A stretch of 64,000 nt of DNA from Lycorma delicatula (lineage: Eukaryota; Arthropoda; Insecta; Hemiptera; Fulgoridae), in contig NC_134465.1 of NCBI RefSeq assembly GCF_047948215.1, positions 41,392,153 through 41,456,152 of the forward strand, in the 5' to 3' direction. The position numbers were made by a program, and so were the translations under genes. The notes beneath the pieces were generated by a model. That model made no database searches and had not been told where the DNA came from. It saw nothing but the letters and a program-made list of their open reading frames with translations. Positions within the stretch are counted from its first letter, which is position 1. The number at the start of each line of letters is the position of its first letter. Below, in pieces: positions 52,830 through 63,638 of the stretch.

Positions 52830-53549
52830 ATTGTATATATGTATAATAAAAAAAATAAAAAAATAAACCCCCTACCTTTTAAAATTGAAGAATATGTATG
52901 TTTTTGTTTTTGAGTAATCTCCCTTCGATTTCAATATTAAAAGATTGTTTTGGGTACTTTATACATTATATATAGGGCTATCTAAAAACGTCTACAATTT
53001 TCAAAAATTAGAAATCTGGGACTTTGAAAACACAAAATTGTCTTGAAAATTTTTACGTTTTTGGTTTAGCCTTCATTAAAGGGAGTCTCAGTTTTAGAGA
53101 AAATTTTATTTAATCGGATTTTGCCTTAACCTATACCTACCTATATATGACCTTAACCCAAATATGAATATCTTTTGAAAATTAAAAAAAAAATTATTTC
53201 CACCTCTATAAAAAGTAGTATCCTGTTGTTTGTTTTTTTTTACTCTAACTCTTTCATTTTTTATTATTAAAACAATTATTTTTTCTTTGCCGCTCTAAGG
53301 GCAATTAAAATTTAAATGATTTTTGCCCCTATAATATACCTCGGACGCAAAATAAGAAGCGATTCTTTTCAGTACTATCGTAAACGTTCTTTATTTTTTC
53401 GATATTTTTACAAAATTCCTTTTTAAATTCATTATTTAAAAAAAATTGTTTTTCCTAGATTGTCTCCGCAGAGTAAGCGAGCTTCCAAAATCAAATCGTA
53501 ACTGAAACTGGGAAATTTTTATGTTTAAATTTTACTTTGGTAATCATTA
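52830..53549. other. no gene; AT-rich
   Basis: No feature supported. Confidence 0.45.
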
Positions 53550-54254
53550 TCTATATATATAAAAATGAATTTTTGTCTTTCTGTATGTCTCTTATGCCTT
53601 CCTAAACCGTTCATCCAATAGCGATGAAACTTTAGGGATTGGTTGGAGGCATGCCAGGGAAGGTTTCTGAATTAGTTTGGACCCGCTAGGTGGCGCTGGC
53701 GTCGAGATATTTCGAAAAATTGTATTTATGGTCCGATTTTTATCATATTCAGAATACATGTTACTTACATGGAAAGAATTATCACTAAAAAAAAATGAAC
53801 CCGCTAGATGGCGCTGAAGTTGAGATATTTAGAAAAATTATATTTATGGACCGATTTGGTTCATATTCAGAATATGAATATTAGTTACGTGAAAAGAAAT
53901 ATTTTTGCAAAAACTATACCCGCTAGGTGGGGCCGGTGTCGAGATATTTACGAAACAAACAAATATACAAACAGACTTTTTTATTCTATATATATAAAAG
54001 GCATGTTCGTATGTGTGTCCGCTAAAGACCAAAAAACTAATGGACCGATTTACGCGCGGGCAAAAGGGAAAAAGGGGAAAAGGTGAAAAGAGAAAAGGGG
54101 AAAACGGGAAAGGGTAAAAAGGAAACTGGGAGAGGGATGAGGGTTGAAGGGTGAAAGGGAGAAGTTGAAAAGGGAAAGGAGAATACGTGAAAGGTAAAAT
54201 TTGTGAAGTTCAGTTTTTTAATTTTATTATCAAATTTTCAAACTCTCTCCCATT

Positions 54255-54321
<67 letters not shown>

Positions 54322-54602
54322 TTTTTTATTCTATATATATATATAAAAGGCATGTTCGTATGTGTGTCCGCTAAAGACCAAAAAACTAATGGACCGATTT
54401 ACGCGCGGGCAAAAAGGAAAAAGGGGAAAAGGTGAAAAGAGAAAAGGGGAAAACGGGAAAGGGTAAAAAGGAAACTGGGAGAGGGATGAGGAAGAAGGGT
54501 GAAAGGGAGAAGTTGAATAGGGAAAAGAGAATACGTGAAAGGTAAAATTTGTGAAGTTCAGTTTTTTAATTTTATTATCAAATTTTCAAACTCTCTCCCA
54601 TT

Positions 54603-54672
<70 letters not shown>

Positions 54673-54699
54673 ACAGCGAAGCATTGCCAGGTCTGCTAG
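53550..54699 (+). mobile_element. non-autonomous Helitron, complete
   Basis: Begins TCTATATATATAAAAATG after host A and ends GCATTGCCAGGTCTGCTAG before host T, the canonical TC...CTAG and A|T insertion of Helitrons. The three 118-bp-type units (CCCGCTA..GG) are in its first half. The second half is duplicated in tandem (units starting near 53976 and 54320). It has no Rep/helicase coding. Copies are at 30795 (5' fragment) and 32527-33375 (inverted). Confidence 0.9.
53976..54670 (+). repeat. tandem duplication of about 345 bp within the Helitron
   Basis: CTTTTTTATTCTATATATAT, GGCATGTTCGTATGTGTGTC, AATGGACCGATTTACGCGCG, a purine-rich GGGAAAAGG block, TTGTGAAGTTCAGTTTTTTA and (CT)n(AT)n occur twice in a row with very few differences. 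Confidence 0.92.
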
Positions 54700-54700
54700 T

Positions 54701-55654
54701 AATCAATAAAAAAGCGCCGCTGATGCGGGGCTCCAAAATAAAAAATAAAAAAAATCGTAATTTTGTTTGTTACTTATATTTAAATGTATATTATGAGAAT
54801 AAAAATAAGACTTTTTAATGATTGATTGGTAAGTATTTTGCAACGATTGTATGCTTGACGCCGGCGTAATGTACAAATATTCTTCTTTGACAATTTTACA
54901 GATTCAGCTGTAAAAACTATTAATAAAATCTAATGAACGCCTCAAATAATAAAATGTATACAAAAATTATTTACTTATTTAAAAAATAAAGTAAACTAAT
55001 ACCAAACAATGATACTATAGTTCAGCGTGATTTATACTTACCGTTAATAAAATCACGACTAATTATGAAATTTCAACAAGAAACAAGCAGTTATCGACGG
55101 GAGACTAGATATTTTGCTAATAAGTATAAATGTGAGGGCAATTTTATTTAAATTAAAGCGCATTCTGAAAACATTACACGAAGTTCATTTAAATAACGGA
55201 TCGAAAATATTGTATCATATTGTATCACAGTCTTTAAAATGAAAAATATTTGTCGATTTACACTTACGTAAGATTAATCGACGTACATAACCTTATCAAA
55301 TTAATAGCGTAGATAATAATAAAGCAGATAATTTAAAAATGATGCTGCAAATATTTTAATATCTTTTTATAAAATGCTTAATCTTTAATTGTATTATTTA
55401 ATTATCTATTCAATCGACTAGTGTTTACCTTAGGACTAAAACCTATTTAAAAATTTAATACGTATCACTTTTTAAGTCTAGGTAACGTATGAATGTAGTT
55501 TATATAAGCATATAGTCTAGTCTAATTACACATCTCATCTCATTCATCGTATATTTCATTTTAACAAATATCTAAAAAAAAAAGCGGAAACAAGTGATAT
55601 TTCTTTCGATTTTGCAGGCGATTATCTCGCCGCTTAATCAAAAAATGTATTTTT
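54701..55654. other. no gene; AT-rich
   Basis: No feature supported. Confidence 0.45.
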
Positions 55655-56445
55655 TCTTTCCCGTCTAGATAGCGCTATAGCTCTTGGGCAAAAGCGGTTT
55701 TCATCGAATCTTCACGTTTTGATACATAAAGAACCAAAAAAAACCGGATAGAAATTTTCCGGATGTTAATGTCTGTATGTATATGTATGTGTTCGACGTC
55801 GGCCTATAAATAACCTTATATCTTCGGAACTACTGGACCGATTTCGACCAAACCTGGTCAGATTACTTCTATATATATATATGGGGCATGATGACATTTA
55901 ATTATCAACTTTAAAGTTCAAGGGGATGAGGCAGTACAGAAAGCTCATCCTCAGTATCTCGAGTTTTCACCTGATTAAGGTCATATTTTTCAATATATAT
56001 TATATAATCAAAGTCAAATAACAATAATCGCAAAAAAAATGTTTGCATGCAAAATCGCACCCCCATTTCAAAACATGCTCATTACTACTGAAACAATATG
56101 ACGTCACAGATGAACGGTAGGATTAAATAGAAAAATAATATGTAAAGTGTAAAAAAGCAACTTCGTCTGGCCGGGTCTCTAACTCGATCGCTCGGTCGAC
56201 TCGGTACTTGGTGCGTTAAGCCTCGTGGCTACACCCGTCCGGTCTGCCACCGTAAAAACGAAATTTTTTCTATGTAAGTTGTGAAATTACATCAGTTTAA
56301 GTAGTGCCGATATTACCGCCATAACCGCAAGAATTAAATAAGGTAGGAGCGCGCGCTTTCGTTGGAATCACTGAATTAAATAACCGAAAAAGTATTACAT
56401 TTAAATAAAATTATAAATTAAGTTGTATGTATAAGCCGTGCATTA
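55655..56445 (-). repeat. repeat D, copy 5 (near full length)
   Basis: Plus-strand landmarks are TCTAGATAGCGCTATAGCTC, AATTTTCCGGATGTTAATG, CTACTGGACCGATTTCGACC, TGACGTCACAGATGAACGGT and CTCTAACTCGATCGCTCGG. It ends near ATAAGCCGTGCATTAAAA. The tRNA-like head is at the right (minus strand). Confidence 0.85.
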
Positions 56446-56548
56446 AAAAAAGCACACAGTTGTAGGACTTTTCGGGAACGCGGCTAAAGCCGCGGGATAT
56501 CAACCTTATCCTAAGATATTAAGTGCAATAAAAATCAAAACAGACGCA

Positions 56549-56554
56549 CGCGCT

Positions 56555-56582
<28 letters not shown>
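56549..56582. repeat. (CA)n microsatellite
   Basis: A pure CA run of about 16 units. Confidence 0.95.
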
Positions 56583-56585
<3 letters not shown>

Positions 56586-56635
56586 TTTTTGTGGGTAATG
56601 TACATCGGATGTCTATGTTCAATAGTCAGAATATA

Positions 56636-57480
56636 TACAGGGGTATATCACGAAGTTTTCCCAGAATTTTCATAACCTATTCTACTCGTGAAACTAACGG
56701 AAAAAGTTCAGATAAATATGTCTTAAAATGCTTCGTTTGCGAGTTACGGTTAGTGATAGATTTTACTCAGATTTCAAGTACTCCAGTAAAATGAGGTAGT
56801 GAAATTTTTAGGACGTTAATTAAGGGGCATAATTAGTGATTTATTATAGTTTTTAACCTAAAAAAATGAATAAAATAGGTCCAAAAATCGTATTCGAAGT
56901 TTTTGAGAAATCTGGTGTGAAACACCCAGTTTTTTTACGTTTGACTTACAATAACTTTGTTAAATTGGTAATAAACACATAAAACTTTTAAACAAAAGTT
57001 GTAGAGAATTTAATTCTGAACAAAATGGTTGAAGATAAGTCGAATAAAACAAAGAAAAGTTAGAAAAATTTGAATTTTATGTAGAAACAGTACACTAGAC
57101 CAAAGCGCATTACGTACCAGTTTATAATAAATGTTCAAAAATGAGCCCGCCATTTTCAACACATTTCTTTGGCTTTTTTTTAGTTCTTCAGGGTTTCAGT
57201 TGATCAGCCGCATCCATAATACGAACAATTAATTCCTCACAAGAATGTATTTTATTTTGTATACAATATTCTTCATCCATACCCAGACGCAAAAATGTAA
57301 GATGATGAATTAGGTGACTTGGTGGCCTGGAATGTGGATCTCTACGACCGAAGCCCTCAAGAGGGAACTCAAAATGTTTAACGGAAAGGATACAAAAATG
57401 GAATATCATTTTAAAGAGCGTTGATAAAAAAAGATTTTGGAGTAAAAATTTCGAACGTTGACAGCTCTAACTAAAAAAAG
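56636..57480 (-). mobile_element. element T, copy 2 (one arm plus transposase tail)
   Basis: The left arm begins TACAGGGGTATATCACGAAG and runs in parallel with 32010-32525 (CGTTTGCGAGTTACGG, AAGATAAGTCGAATAAAAC). It then runs without interruption through the site where the Helitron sits in copy 1, into the transposase tail. The right arm is lost. Confidence 0.8.
57130..57420 (-). pseudogene. transposase C-terminal relic of element T copy 2
   Basis: Minus-strand codons read PLEGFGRRDPHSRPPSHLIH (the decayed third-motif region, compare GRRDPHSRPPRSPDL of related elements), then GMDEEYCIQNKIHSCEELIV and RIMDAADQ, and KCVENGGLIFEHL-like codons at about 57130-57165. No catalytic residue can be assigned with confidence. 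Confidence 0.55.
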
Positions 57481-57505
57481 CAACCATTTACTATTTTTCA
57501 GATCT

Positions 57506-57806
57506 CTTTTTCTCTTTCTTTTTCTTGTTGCCTCCGGTAACTACCGTTTAGAAAATACTTCAGAGGATGAATGAGGATGATATGTATGAGCGTAAATGAA
57601 GTGTAGTCTTGTACATTCTCAGATCGACTATTCCTGAGATGTGTGGTTAATTGAAACCCAACCACCAAAGAACACCGGTATCCACGATCTAGTATTCAAA
57701 TCCGTGTAAAAATAACTGGCTTTACTAGGACTTGAACGCGAACTCTCGGCTTCCAAATCAGCTGATTTGGGAAGACGCGTTAACCACTAGACCAAACCGG
57801 TGGGTT
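57506..57806 (-). mobile_element. SINE B, copy 7, 14-bp target duplication
   Basis: TATTTTTCAGATCT at 57492-57505 recurs exactly at 57807-57820. The body has the usual tail at left (TTTTTCTTGTTGCCTCCGG), palindrome CCAAATCAGCTGATTTGG and A-box CCACTAGACCAAACCGG at right. It is probably full length. Confidence 0.93.
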
Positions 57807-57914
57807 TATTTTTCAGATCTAGGTTCAAAAATGTTCTACAGGGACTCCTTATGTTGCGATCTCGCTTAAAATAGATTTATATTTACATTTATAATTTTTT
57901 TTATTGTTTCACAG

Positions 57915-58527
57915 GCCATAGAAGAATGAAGAGGTCTTCGGAAGAAGAAGAAGATGAAGAAGAAGGAAGACCCACTACTCGTCTCAACATCACGGACTGG
58001 AGTCCGGAACAGAGCCCAGCAGAGATGCATCCTGAAGGGCAGCCATAGCAGAAGCGGATGAAGAGCTTCTATATAACCCTTCCTCTAAAACTTACAATAA
58101 AAATTAACACAAATCAGCAATTGCGACTCCTCCGGAAAAGGGGACGCATTGCTCCCTCCATAAAGTTAGTGCCCCGTTGTGGCGTATTCCTGGTAGCCTA
58201 TTAAGCGTTAGCACCGAAAGGACTTCAGTGGACGGTCTGAAGGGGAATTACGTCGGGAGGACAGGCTTTATAAGTCTAGCCTTCCGCGGTCGGCCCATAA
58301 AATGGGTTCGATAACGCTGGTTCAACAACGGATTGGAATGCAACTAAATCCGTCTTAAAATCACTGAATAATAAACAAAACTTAAAAAATTAGACCCGCC
58401 ATTTAAAATAACCCTTTTGAAAAAAACAAGCCCGATTAGAATCATTCAGCAGCAAGGGACTCTGTCCAGGTTCTGCGGTAAGTAGGGAGAAATAAACTCC
58501 CGCCAACTTTGCATTCCATTCCATTCC
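57915..58527 (+). mobile_element. retroposon with a pentanucleotide tail and 12-bp target duplication
   Basis: ATTGTTTCACAG at 57903-57914 is repeated exactly at 58528-58539. The insert starts GCCATAGAAGAATGAAGAGG and ends in ATTCC repeats (GCATTCCATTCCATTCC). Its composition is more GC-rich than its flanks. A short open frame at about 57927-58046 (MKRSSEEEEDEEEGRP, ending HPEGQP) may be the start of an ORF1. I recognise no RT, so it is a non-autonomous or internally deleted element, possibly mobilised by a LINE that uses a microsatellite tail. Confidence 0.75.
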
Positions 58528-58655
58528 ATTGTTTCACAGATGAATAACATTAAACGAACTCCTATTTAGTTAGGTGTTTTTTATATCAAATTTTTTTGAT
58601 TGTTAATAACATTTAAAATTGTTCTTCAAACCTTTACCCTTTTCGTTTAAAAGCT

Positions 58656-58901
58656 ATGAAATGTTTCCTGCCCATGAGGACTTGGAGTTCATTCAGAAAA
58701 ACAGATCGCTTCGAGGAGGAGCATTTATTTTTTCTGAATTTAACTGTTGAAAAGTTATTTAAGAACTGCCGTACTTTTTTAACAGTCTATAAAAATTCGC
58801 GAAAAACTTACGTATCTGAAATTTATATTAAAATGAACAATCAACTTAAAACTATTAAAAAAAAAAAAGAAGAAAAGTATATCAATTTTCGAATTCTGTA
58901 A
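58656..58901 (+). other. open frame of 81 codons, unrecognised
   Basis: MKCFLPMRTWSSFRKTD then KLFKNCRTFLTVYKNSRKTY and a Lys-rich end. It has no known domain. It ends exactly at the target site of the LINE at 58909, so the frame could have been longer before that insertion: the sequence resumes at 59748. Probably a chance frame. Confidence 0.2.
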
Positions 58902-58908
58902 GTTCTGT

Positions 58909-59725
58909 TAATGATGTTAAAGAACAATTTAGATTCGGAGTAACAGTACAAGGTGAAAAGATAAAGATGCTACGATTTGCCGATGATATAGTAATTCTAG
59001 CCGAGAGTAAAAAGGATTTAGAAGAAACAATGAACGGCATAAATGAAGTCCTACGCAAGAACTATCGCCAGAAAATAAACAAGAAGAAAACAAAAGTAAT
59101 GAAATGTAGTACAAATAACAAAGATGGACCACTGAATGTGAAAATAGGAGAAGAAAAGATTATGGAGGTAGAAGAATTTTGTTATTTGGGAAGTAGAATT
59201 ACTAAAGATGGACGAAGCAGGAGCGATATAAAATGCCGAATAGCACAAGCTAAACGAGCCTTCAGTAAGAAATATAATTTGTTTACATCAAAAATTAATT
59301 TAAATGTCAGGAAAAGATTTTTGAAAGTATATGTTTGGAGTGTCGCTTTATGTGGAAGTGAAACTTGGACGATCGGAGTATCTAGAAGAAAAGATTAGAA
59401 GCTTTTGAAATGCGGTGCTATAGGAGAATGTTAAAAATCAGATAGGTGGACAAAGTGACAAATGAAGAGGTATTGCGGCAAATAGATGAAGAAAGTAAGC
59501 ATTTGGAAAAATATAGTTAAAGAAGAGACAGACTTATAGGCCACATACTAAGGCATCCTGGAATAGTCGCTTTAATATTGGAAGGACAGTTAGAAGGAAA
59601 AAATTGTGTAGGCAGGCCACGTTTGGAATATGTAAAACAAATTGTTAGGGATGTAGGATGTAGAGGGTATATTGAAATGAAACGACTAGCACTAGATAGG
59701 GAATCTTGGAGAGCTCCATCAAACT
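58909..59725 (+). pseudogene. LINE reverse transcriptase, C-terminal part
   Basis: The frame enters at NDVKEQFRFGVTVQGEKIKM and then LRFADDIVILAESKKDLEET, with the catalytic FADD box. It continues with KINKKKTKVMKCS, EFCYLGSRITKDGRSRSDIK and CGSETWTIG to a stop at 59396-59398. A one-base shift gives RLEAFEMRCYRRMLKI, NEEVLRQIDEESKHLEKYS, RDRLIGHILRHPGIVALILE and GRPRLEYVKQIVRDVGCRGY, then RLALDRESWRAPSN, the C-terminal domain typical of this LINE group. Only RT motifs from the FADD box onwards are present. A shorter relative lies at 52348-52822. Confidence 0.9.
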
Positions 59726-59747
59726 AGTCGACTGAAGACAAAAAAAA
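58909..59747 (+). mobile_element. 5'-truncated LINE with target-site duplication
   Basis: GTAAGTTCTGT at 58898-58908 is repeated exactly at 59748-59758, enclosing 839 bases that start in the middle of a reverse transcriptase and end in A8, the standard result of target-primed reverse transcription with early arrest. Confidence 0.93.
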
Positions 59748-59758
59748 GTAAGTTCTGT

Positions 59759-60483
59759 CAACTAACTATGTGAAGAGAGGAGAGTACCTTCAAATTCCTG
59801 CCAAAGGACAACTGACTATAAAGTTGCCAACCGGTAAGCTATTTATGCTTATTATCTATCGTTAATATTACGTGAATTTAGGGTTATATTTTATGTAAAA
59901 TGAAGATTTTGGACTTATTTTCCACAAAATGAAAGAAGGAGTTGTTAAGATGAATAAAAATAATACCTTGTAGCAAAATTTTTACAAGAATAATAAAAGG
60001 AAGTTCATACATTAAGGTATCTAGAACTAAATATTTTGTTAAAAGATGAAAGATTAAATCACATAAACGAAAAGGATGACGATATTTAAAATATATGAAA
60101 ATTATAAAGAATAGTACAGAACGGAAACGAATGATGGAACCATCAAATCAGTCAATAAATGAGGACGAAAAATAAACAAGAAAACAGGAAGAGGAAGAGG
60201 AACAGAATTAAAGTTGAAAAAAAAATTGCGGTCGAAAATAGATCTAGTCGAAAGGACTGTAATATGACAGTAACAGTAAAAATAAATGAAGATAACGAAA
60301 TGACATGCGACCGACATAAATGGAGTGGAATAAATAACATCACAGATCGTCCATGTCTGAACAAATATTTTTGACAGTTGAAAAAAGATAATGCGGTAGA
60401 AAAACTAAAGAAATTTGAACAGGTTTTAAAAACGAAAACATATAAACAAACAACAGTTAGTACATAATATTTTGTGTTACTAC
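59759..60483. other. no supported gene
   Basis: A 71-codon Lys/Arg/Asn-rich frame at 60159-60374 (KQENRKRKRNRIKVEKKIAV) has no domain and is opposed by an equally long reverse frame. I do not call it. Confidence 0.35.
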
Positions 60484-60488
60484 TATTA

Positions 60489-60651
60489 AAACACACACAC
60501 ACACACACACATATACGGGAGCGATGCCAAATTTCAATTATTTCCTGCGCGCGCATAACATCACACATATACAGGAATATAATAATATACAGCAACCAAG
60601 AGAGCTATCTACCACGTAAAATACACACACACACACACACACACACACACG
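60489..60651. repeat. two (CA)n microsatellites
   Basis: CA runs at about 60490-60512 and 60622-60651. The overlapping Thr/His- and Cys/Val-rich frames are artefacts of these runs. Confidence 0.95.
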
Positions 60652-60659
60652 TACAAACA

Positions 60660-61794
60660 CTATATACCCGGCCATTGACCCTAAAATGACGGTCCGATCG
60701 TCCGACGAGTAGCCGACTAGTAATATAATGTTGGCCACACGAGTGTATGTGTGTGGCAAAATAATACATGTGTGTATGTGTATGGTAAAATATAATTGCT
60801 ATGCAATCAAGTTGTAAAAAAACTTGGAGGCCGTTCGTTGACGCCACGTGGTCAGATCGCAGTACAGTTTTGTTACTTAATGATATAGTATACTGTATGA
60901 GAAATGCCTCGGTTTTTATAACAATGCTATACTCGTAAATTTAATAATGAATTTCATATATACATATATATCTTTATACTACAATAAAACTGGTGGGCTT
61001 TAAAAATCTCGTAGAATTATGCCAAGTTAAAAAAAAAAGTGAAAACGCTTATAAAAAATAAGGATTTCAATTTAAAATAAAAATTATACAATTTTTACAT
61101 AAATTTAAATATTTGCGGAAAAAATCGGTAATATAACCGTATATATCGATTATTATTTTTTTTAATTCAATGAAATGTACTACAAACAACAAACTGAATT
61201 ATGCTTTAATTACGACACAAGTTTTGATATCATTTTACTGTAGCATAACTAAATCAGAAAGCATTTGTAAGGTTTGAGTAGTTAAAATTGTTAACAAAAA
61301 AAAATTATAGCTAAGAATATATATATATATATATACTTAAGCGCACACACACATATATTTTGAATTAAAAAAATAAATCTTATTAAATTCAGTTTAGGTG
61401 GAAGATCTATTAGGAACAATTTTATTGCTAAATTTTAATATTTGAAGAGAAGAAAAAAAGAACTTTTTTTTCTAAAATCACAGTCGATTTTTAAATAGTT
61501 TGTTAAATACACCAAACAAACGTTTAACGTACTAAGCTGATTTAATCTAAGCCTTAATTGGTGATCAGAAAACAACTGTTTACAGTTTCCAATGATTTAT
61601 TTACATAGACACAAAAGAAATGATTTACAAACATATCTGCTTTAATGTTTGATTTCAATCTGATAACATTAATTCCATTAGTTAAACTGACTTCAAAAGA
61701 ACAGAATGTCTTAATTAATTCTTTATTTTATATATAAAGAAAAAAATTCCTATAAACATCGATTCGGAAACGTTTCGAAAGATTCCGCTATGAT
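60660..61794. other. no gene; AT-rich
   Basis: (TA)n at about 61317-61335. Nothing else supported. Confidence 0.45.
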
Positions 61795-62730
61795 TTCATT
61801 ACTTAATTCTATTGCTCACCTGTGACGTTTCAACACAGTAACAATACAATTACGACTACAACAGCAGTTTTTGGGGTGAGGGTGATTATGCACAATTTTT
61901 TTTGTTGAAAATATTGTTAGTTTTTAATCGTTAACAAATACGCCTAAAAAAAAAAATATGACCTAAATCAGGTGAAATCTCGAGATCACTGGGGATGACC
62001 TTGCTCTAAACCTTCATCCCTTTACCTTATTTATACATTGAAAATTTAATGGCATTAGTGCCCCACACATACAAGTCATCTGACTGTTCCGCTCCGGTGC
62101 TGCGATCTACTGGGTGCTGGCGCTAACGGAAAGTGAGACTCGTACTAGTATTCTACGTTAGAATCTCGCCCAGTGTGGTCGAACTTTTCATTTCGTCCGG
62201 ATGGACAATTAGTGTTAGTTATATTCTACGTAAGAATCCTGCACAGTGCGGTCGTATTTTCATTTCAGTCCAAGGGCACTCATAGTTTCTTGATAATGTT
62301 CAAGTTCAAGTATAACTAAAGTGTCATACATTCTTAAGTTTAATGTAAATATTGTAATTCAATTAAATTGTCAATGTGACAACAAATTAAATATAACGAT
62401 TCAAGAAGAACATAGAGTTGCTTCATTTCATCATTTACCATCTCATCAAATAAATACAGTCCACATTAGCTCCAAATTCTACCACTGACCAAATTTGTTC
62501 AAAATCGGTTCAGTAGTTTTGATGATACAAGGTGGTTTATAAGCTGACACCGAACACATATTTGCACATACGAACATCCGGAAAATTTCCATCCGGCTTT
62601 TTATTTTTTTTGTGTTCCTTAGGTATCTAAACGTCAAAATCCGGTGAAAACCGCACTTGCCCAAATTGGATCGATTGCAATATCTTCCCTTTTACAGATA
62701 TAGCTCTGCTATAGCGATATCTAGACGGGA
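61795..62730 (+). repeat. repeat D, copy 6, interrupted by a solo LTR
   Basis: The copy starts within the body (CTCACCTGTGACGTTTCAAC), runs to CATACAAGTCATCTGAC at 62084, and resumes at 62485 with CTGACCAAATTTGTTCAAAA, ending CGATATCTAGACGGGAAAGT. The tRNA-like head is missing. Confidence 0.88.
62085..62484. mobile_element. solo LTR, 400 bp, with 5-bp target duplication
   Basis: The insert begins TGTTCCGCTCC and ends ATTCTACCA, that is TG...CA, and is flanked by CTGAC at 62080-62084 and 62485-62489. Other repeat D copies show the uninterrupted site (ATCTGACCAAATTTGG at 21.49 kb). Inside are two diverged direct repeats 73 bases apart (TTCTACGTTAGAATC at 62151, TTCTACGTAAGAATC at 62224), each followed by CAGTG.GGTCG and TTTTCATTTC, and an AATAAATA motif near the right end. 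No internal coding remains, as expected after LTR-LTR recombination. The retroelement class cannot be decided from the LTR alone. Confidence 0.85.
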
Positions 62731-63635
62731 AAGTAAAAATGGGTTTTAGAATTGCATATCTCCATTAATATCGAAAAAATTGCTTTAAAAACTTAAAATT
62801 GCTGTAAAACAATTGGATTTTAGTAAATCGCCTTTTTTAGGTTTGGTGCAAATATACTTTATTAAAATGCCAAAAACGAAATAAAACTTTAAGATAAAAT
62901 TTGTAAAGAATCTAATTCTGAGAAAATGAATGCAATTTAAAAATATAAAGATCGAATAATTTTTTTAAAGATCAATCTTTATTGAAAATCAAACCTCTAA
63001 AAGTATTTTCGCTATACATGATGAGTTGAAAGATAGACTTCGTTCTCTCAGATAATTTTATTTCAAAAATCTATTATTATTTTGATTACACTGATAAACA
63101 TAATTTTTGTTTCCTAACATACGATACATGATTTTAATCTGTATTTTTTTTTTTTTGTTTTCTTTTATGCTGAAAACGAATATGAACTCAGAATATTTCT
63201 GTTACCCACCGATTTTGAAAAAAATTTTAATTTTAATTAATGGATTTTTTCATTTTTCAACGTATAGTTAGTATTTTAAGCTCCTATATTGTATTTTATT
63301 AGCTCATTTTTATCGTTTAACTAACTAATTTGTTAGTTAAACAATATAAATTAAATTTATTTACAAATTAAACTTACAAATTAAATTTATTTTAATTTGT
63401 AAGCTAAAAATAAAAAATACTAGAAAAAGAATTAAATCATACCATAGACACATATTATGAGATCATATCTAATACTGAAGAGAGAGCCTTTATGGAAAAA
63501 AATTGTCGTATATGTGCAAGTCAAAATACGTAGCTGAAAACACAGCTGTTTTGTTTGTATTACGCACTGGATTTAGGAATGAATTAATTTTGTACAGTCG
63601 TACGGTTGTCTTAAGTTTGTTAACAGTGCAGTGTC
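62731..63635. other. no gene; AT-rich
   Basis: Bases 62820-62940 faintly resemble the inner part of an element T arm (TTGTAAAGAATCTAATTCTG). Otherwise nothing is supported. Confidence 0.4.
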
Positions 63636-63638
63636 ATA

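Noticed and set aside
54257..54660. Regularly spaced repeats that might resemble a CRISPR array
   Set aside because: Only two long tandem units and dinucleotide tracts, in a eukaryotic Helitron, with no spacers and no cas-like genes.
60159..60374. Basic 71-codon frame that might be a small nuclear protein
   Set aside because: No domain, no ATG context, and equal-length reverse frames. Lys/Arg/Asn-rich content is expected from A-rich DNA.
60474..60847. Overlapping Thr-His, Cys-Val and membrane-like frames on both strands
   Set aside because: They are produced by two (CA)n tracts; three mutually overlapping frames cannot all be real and none has a domain.
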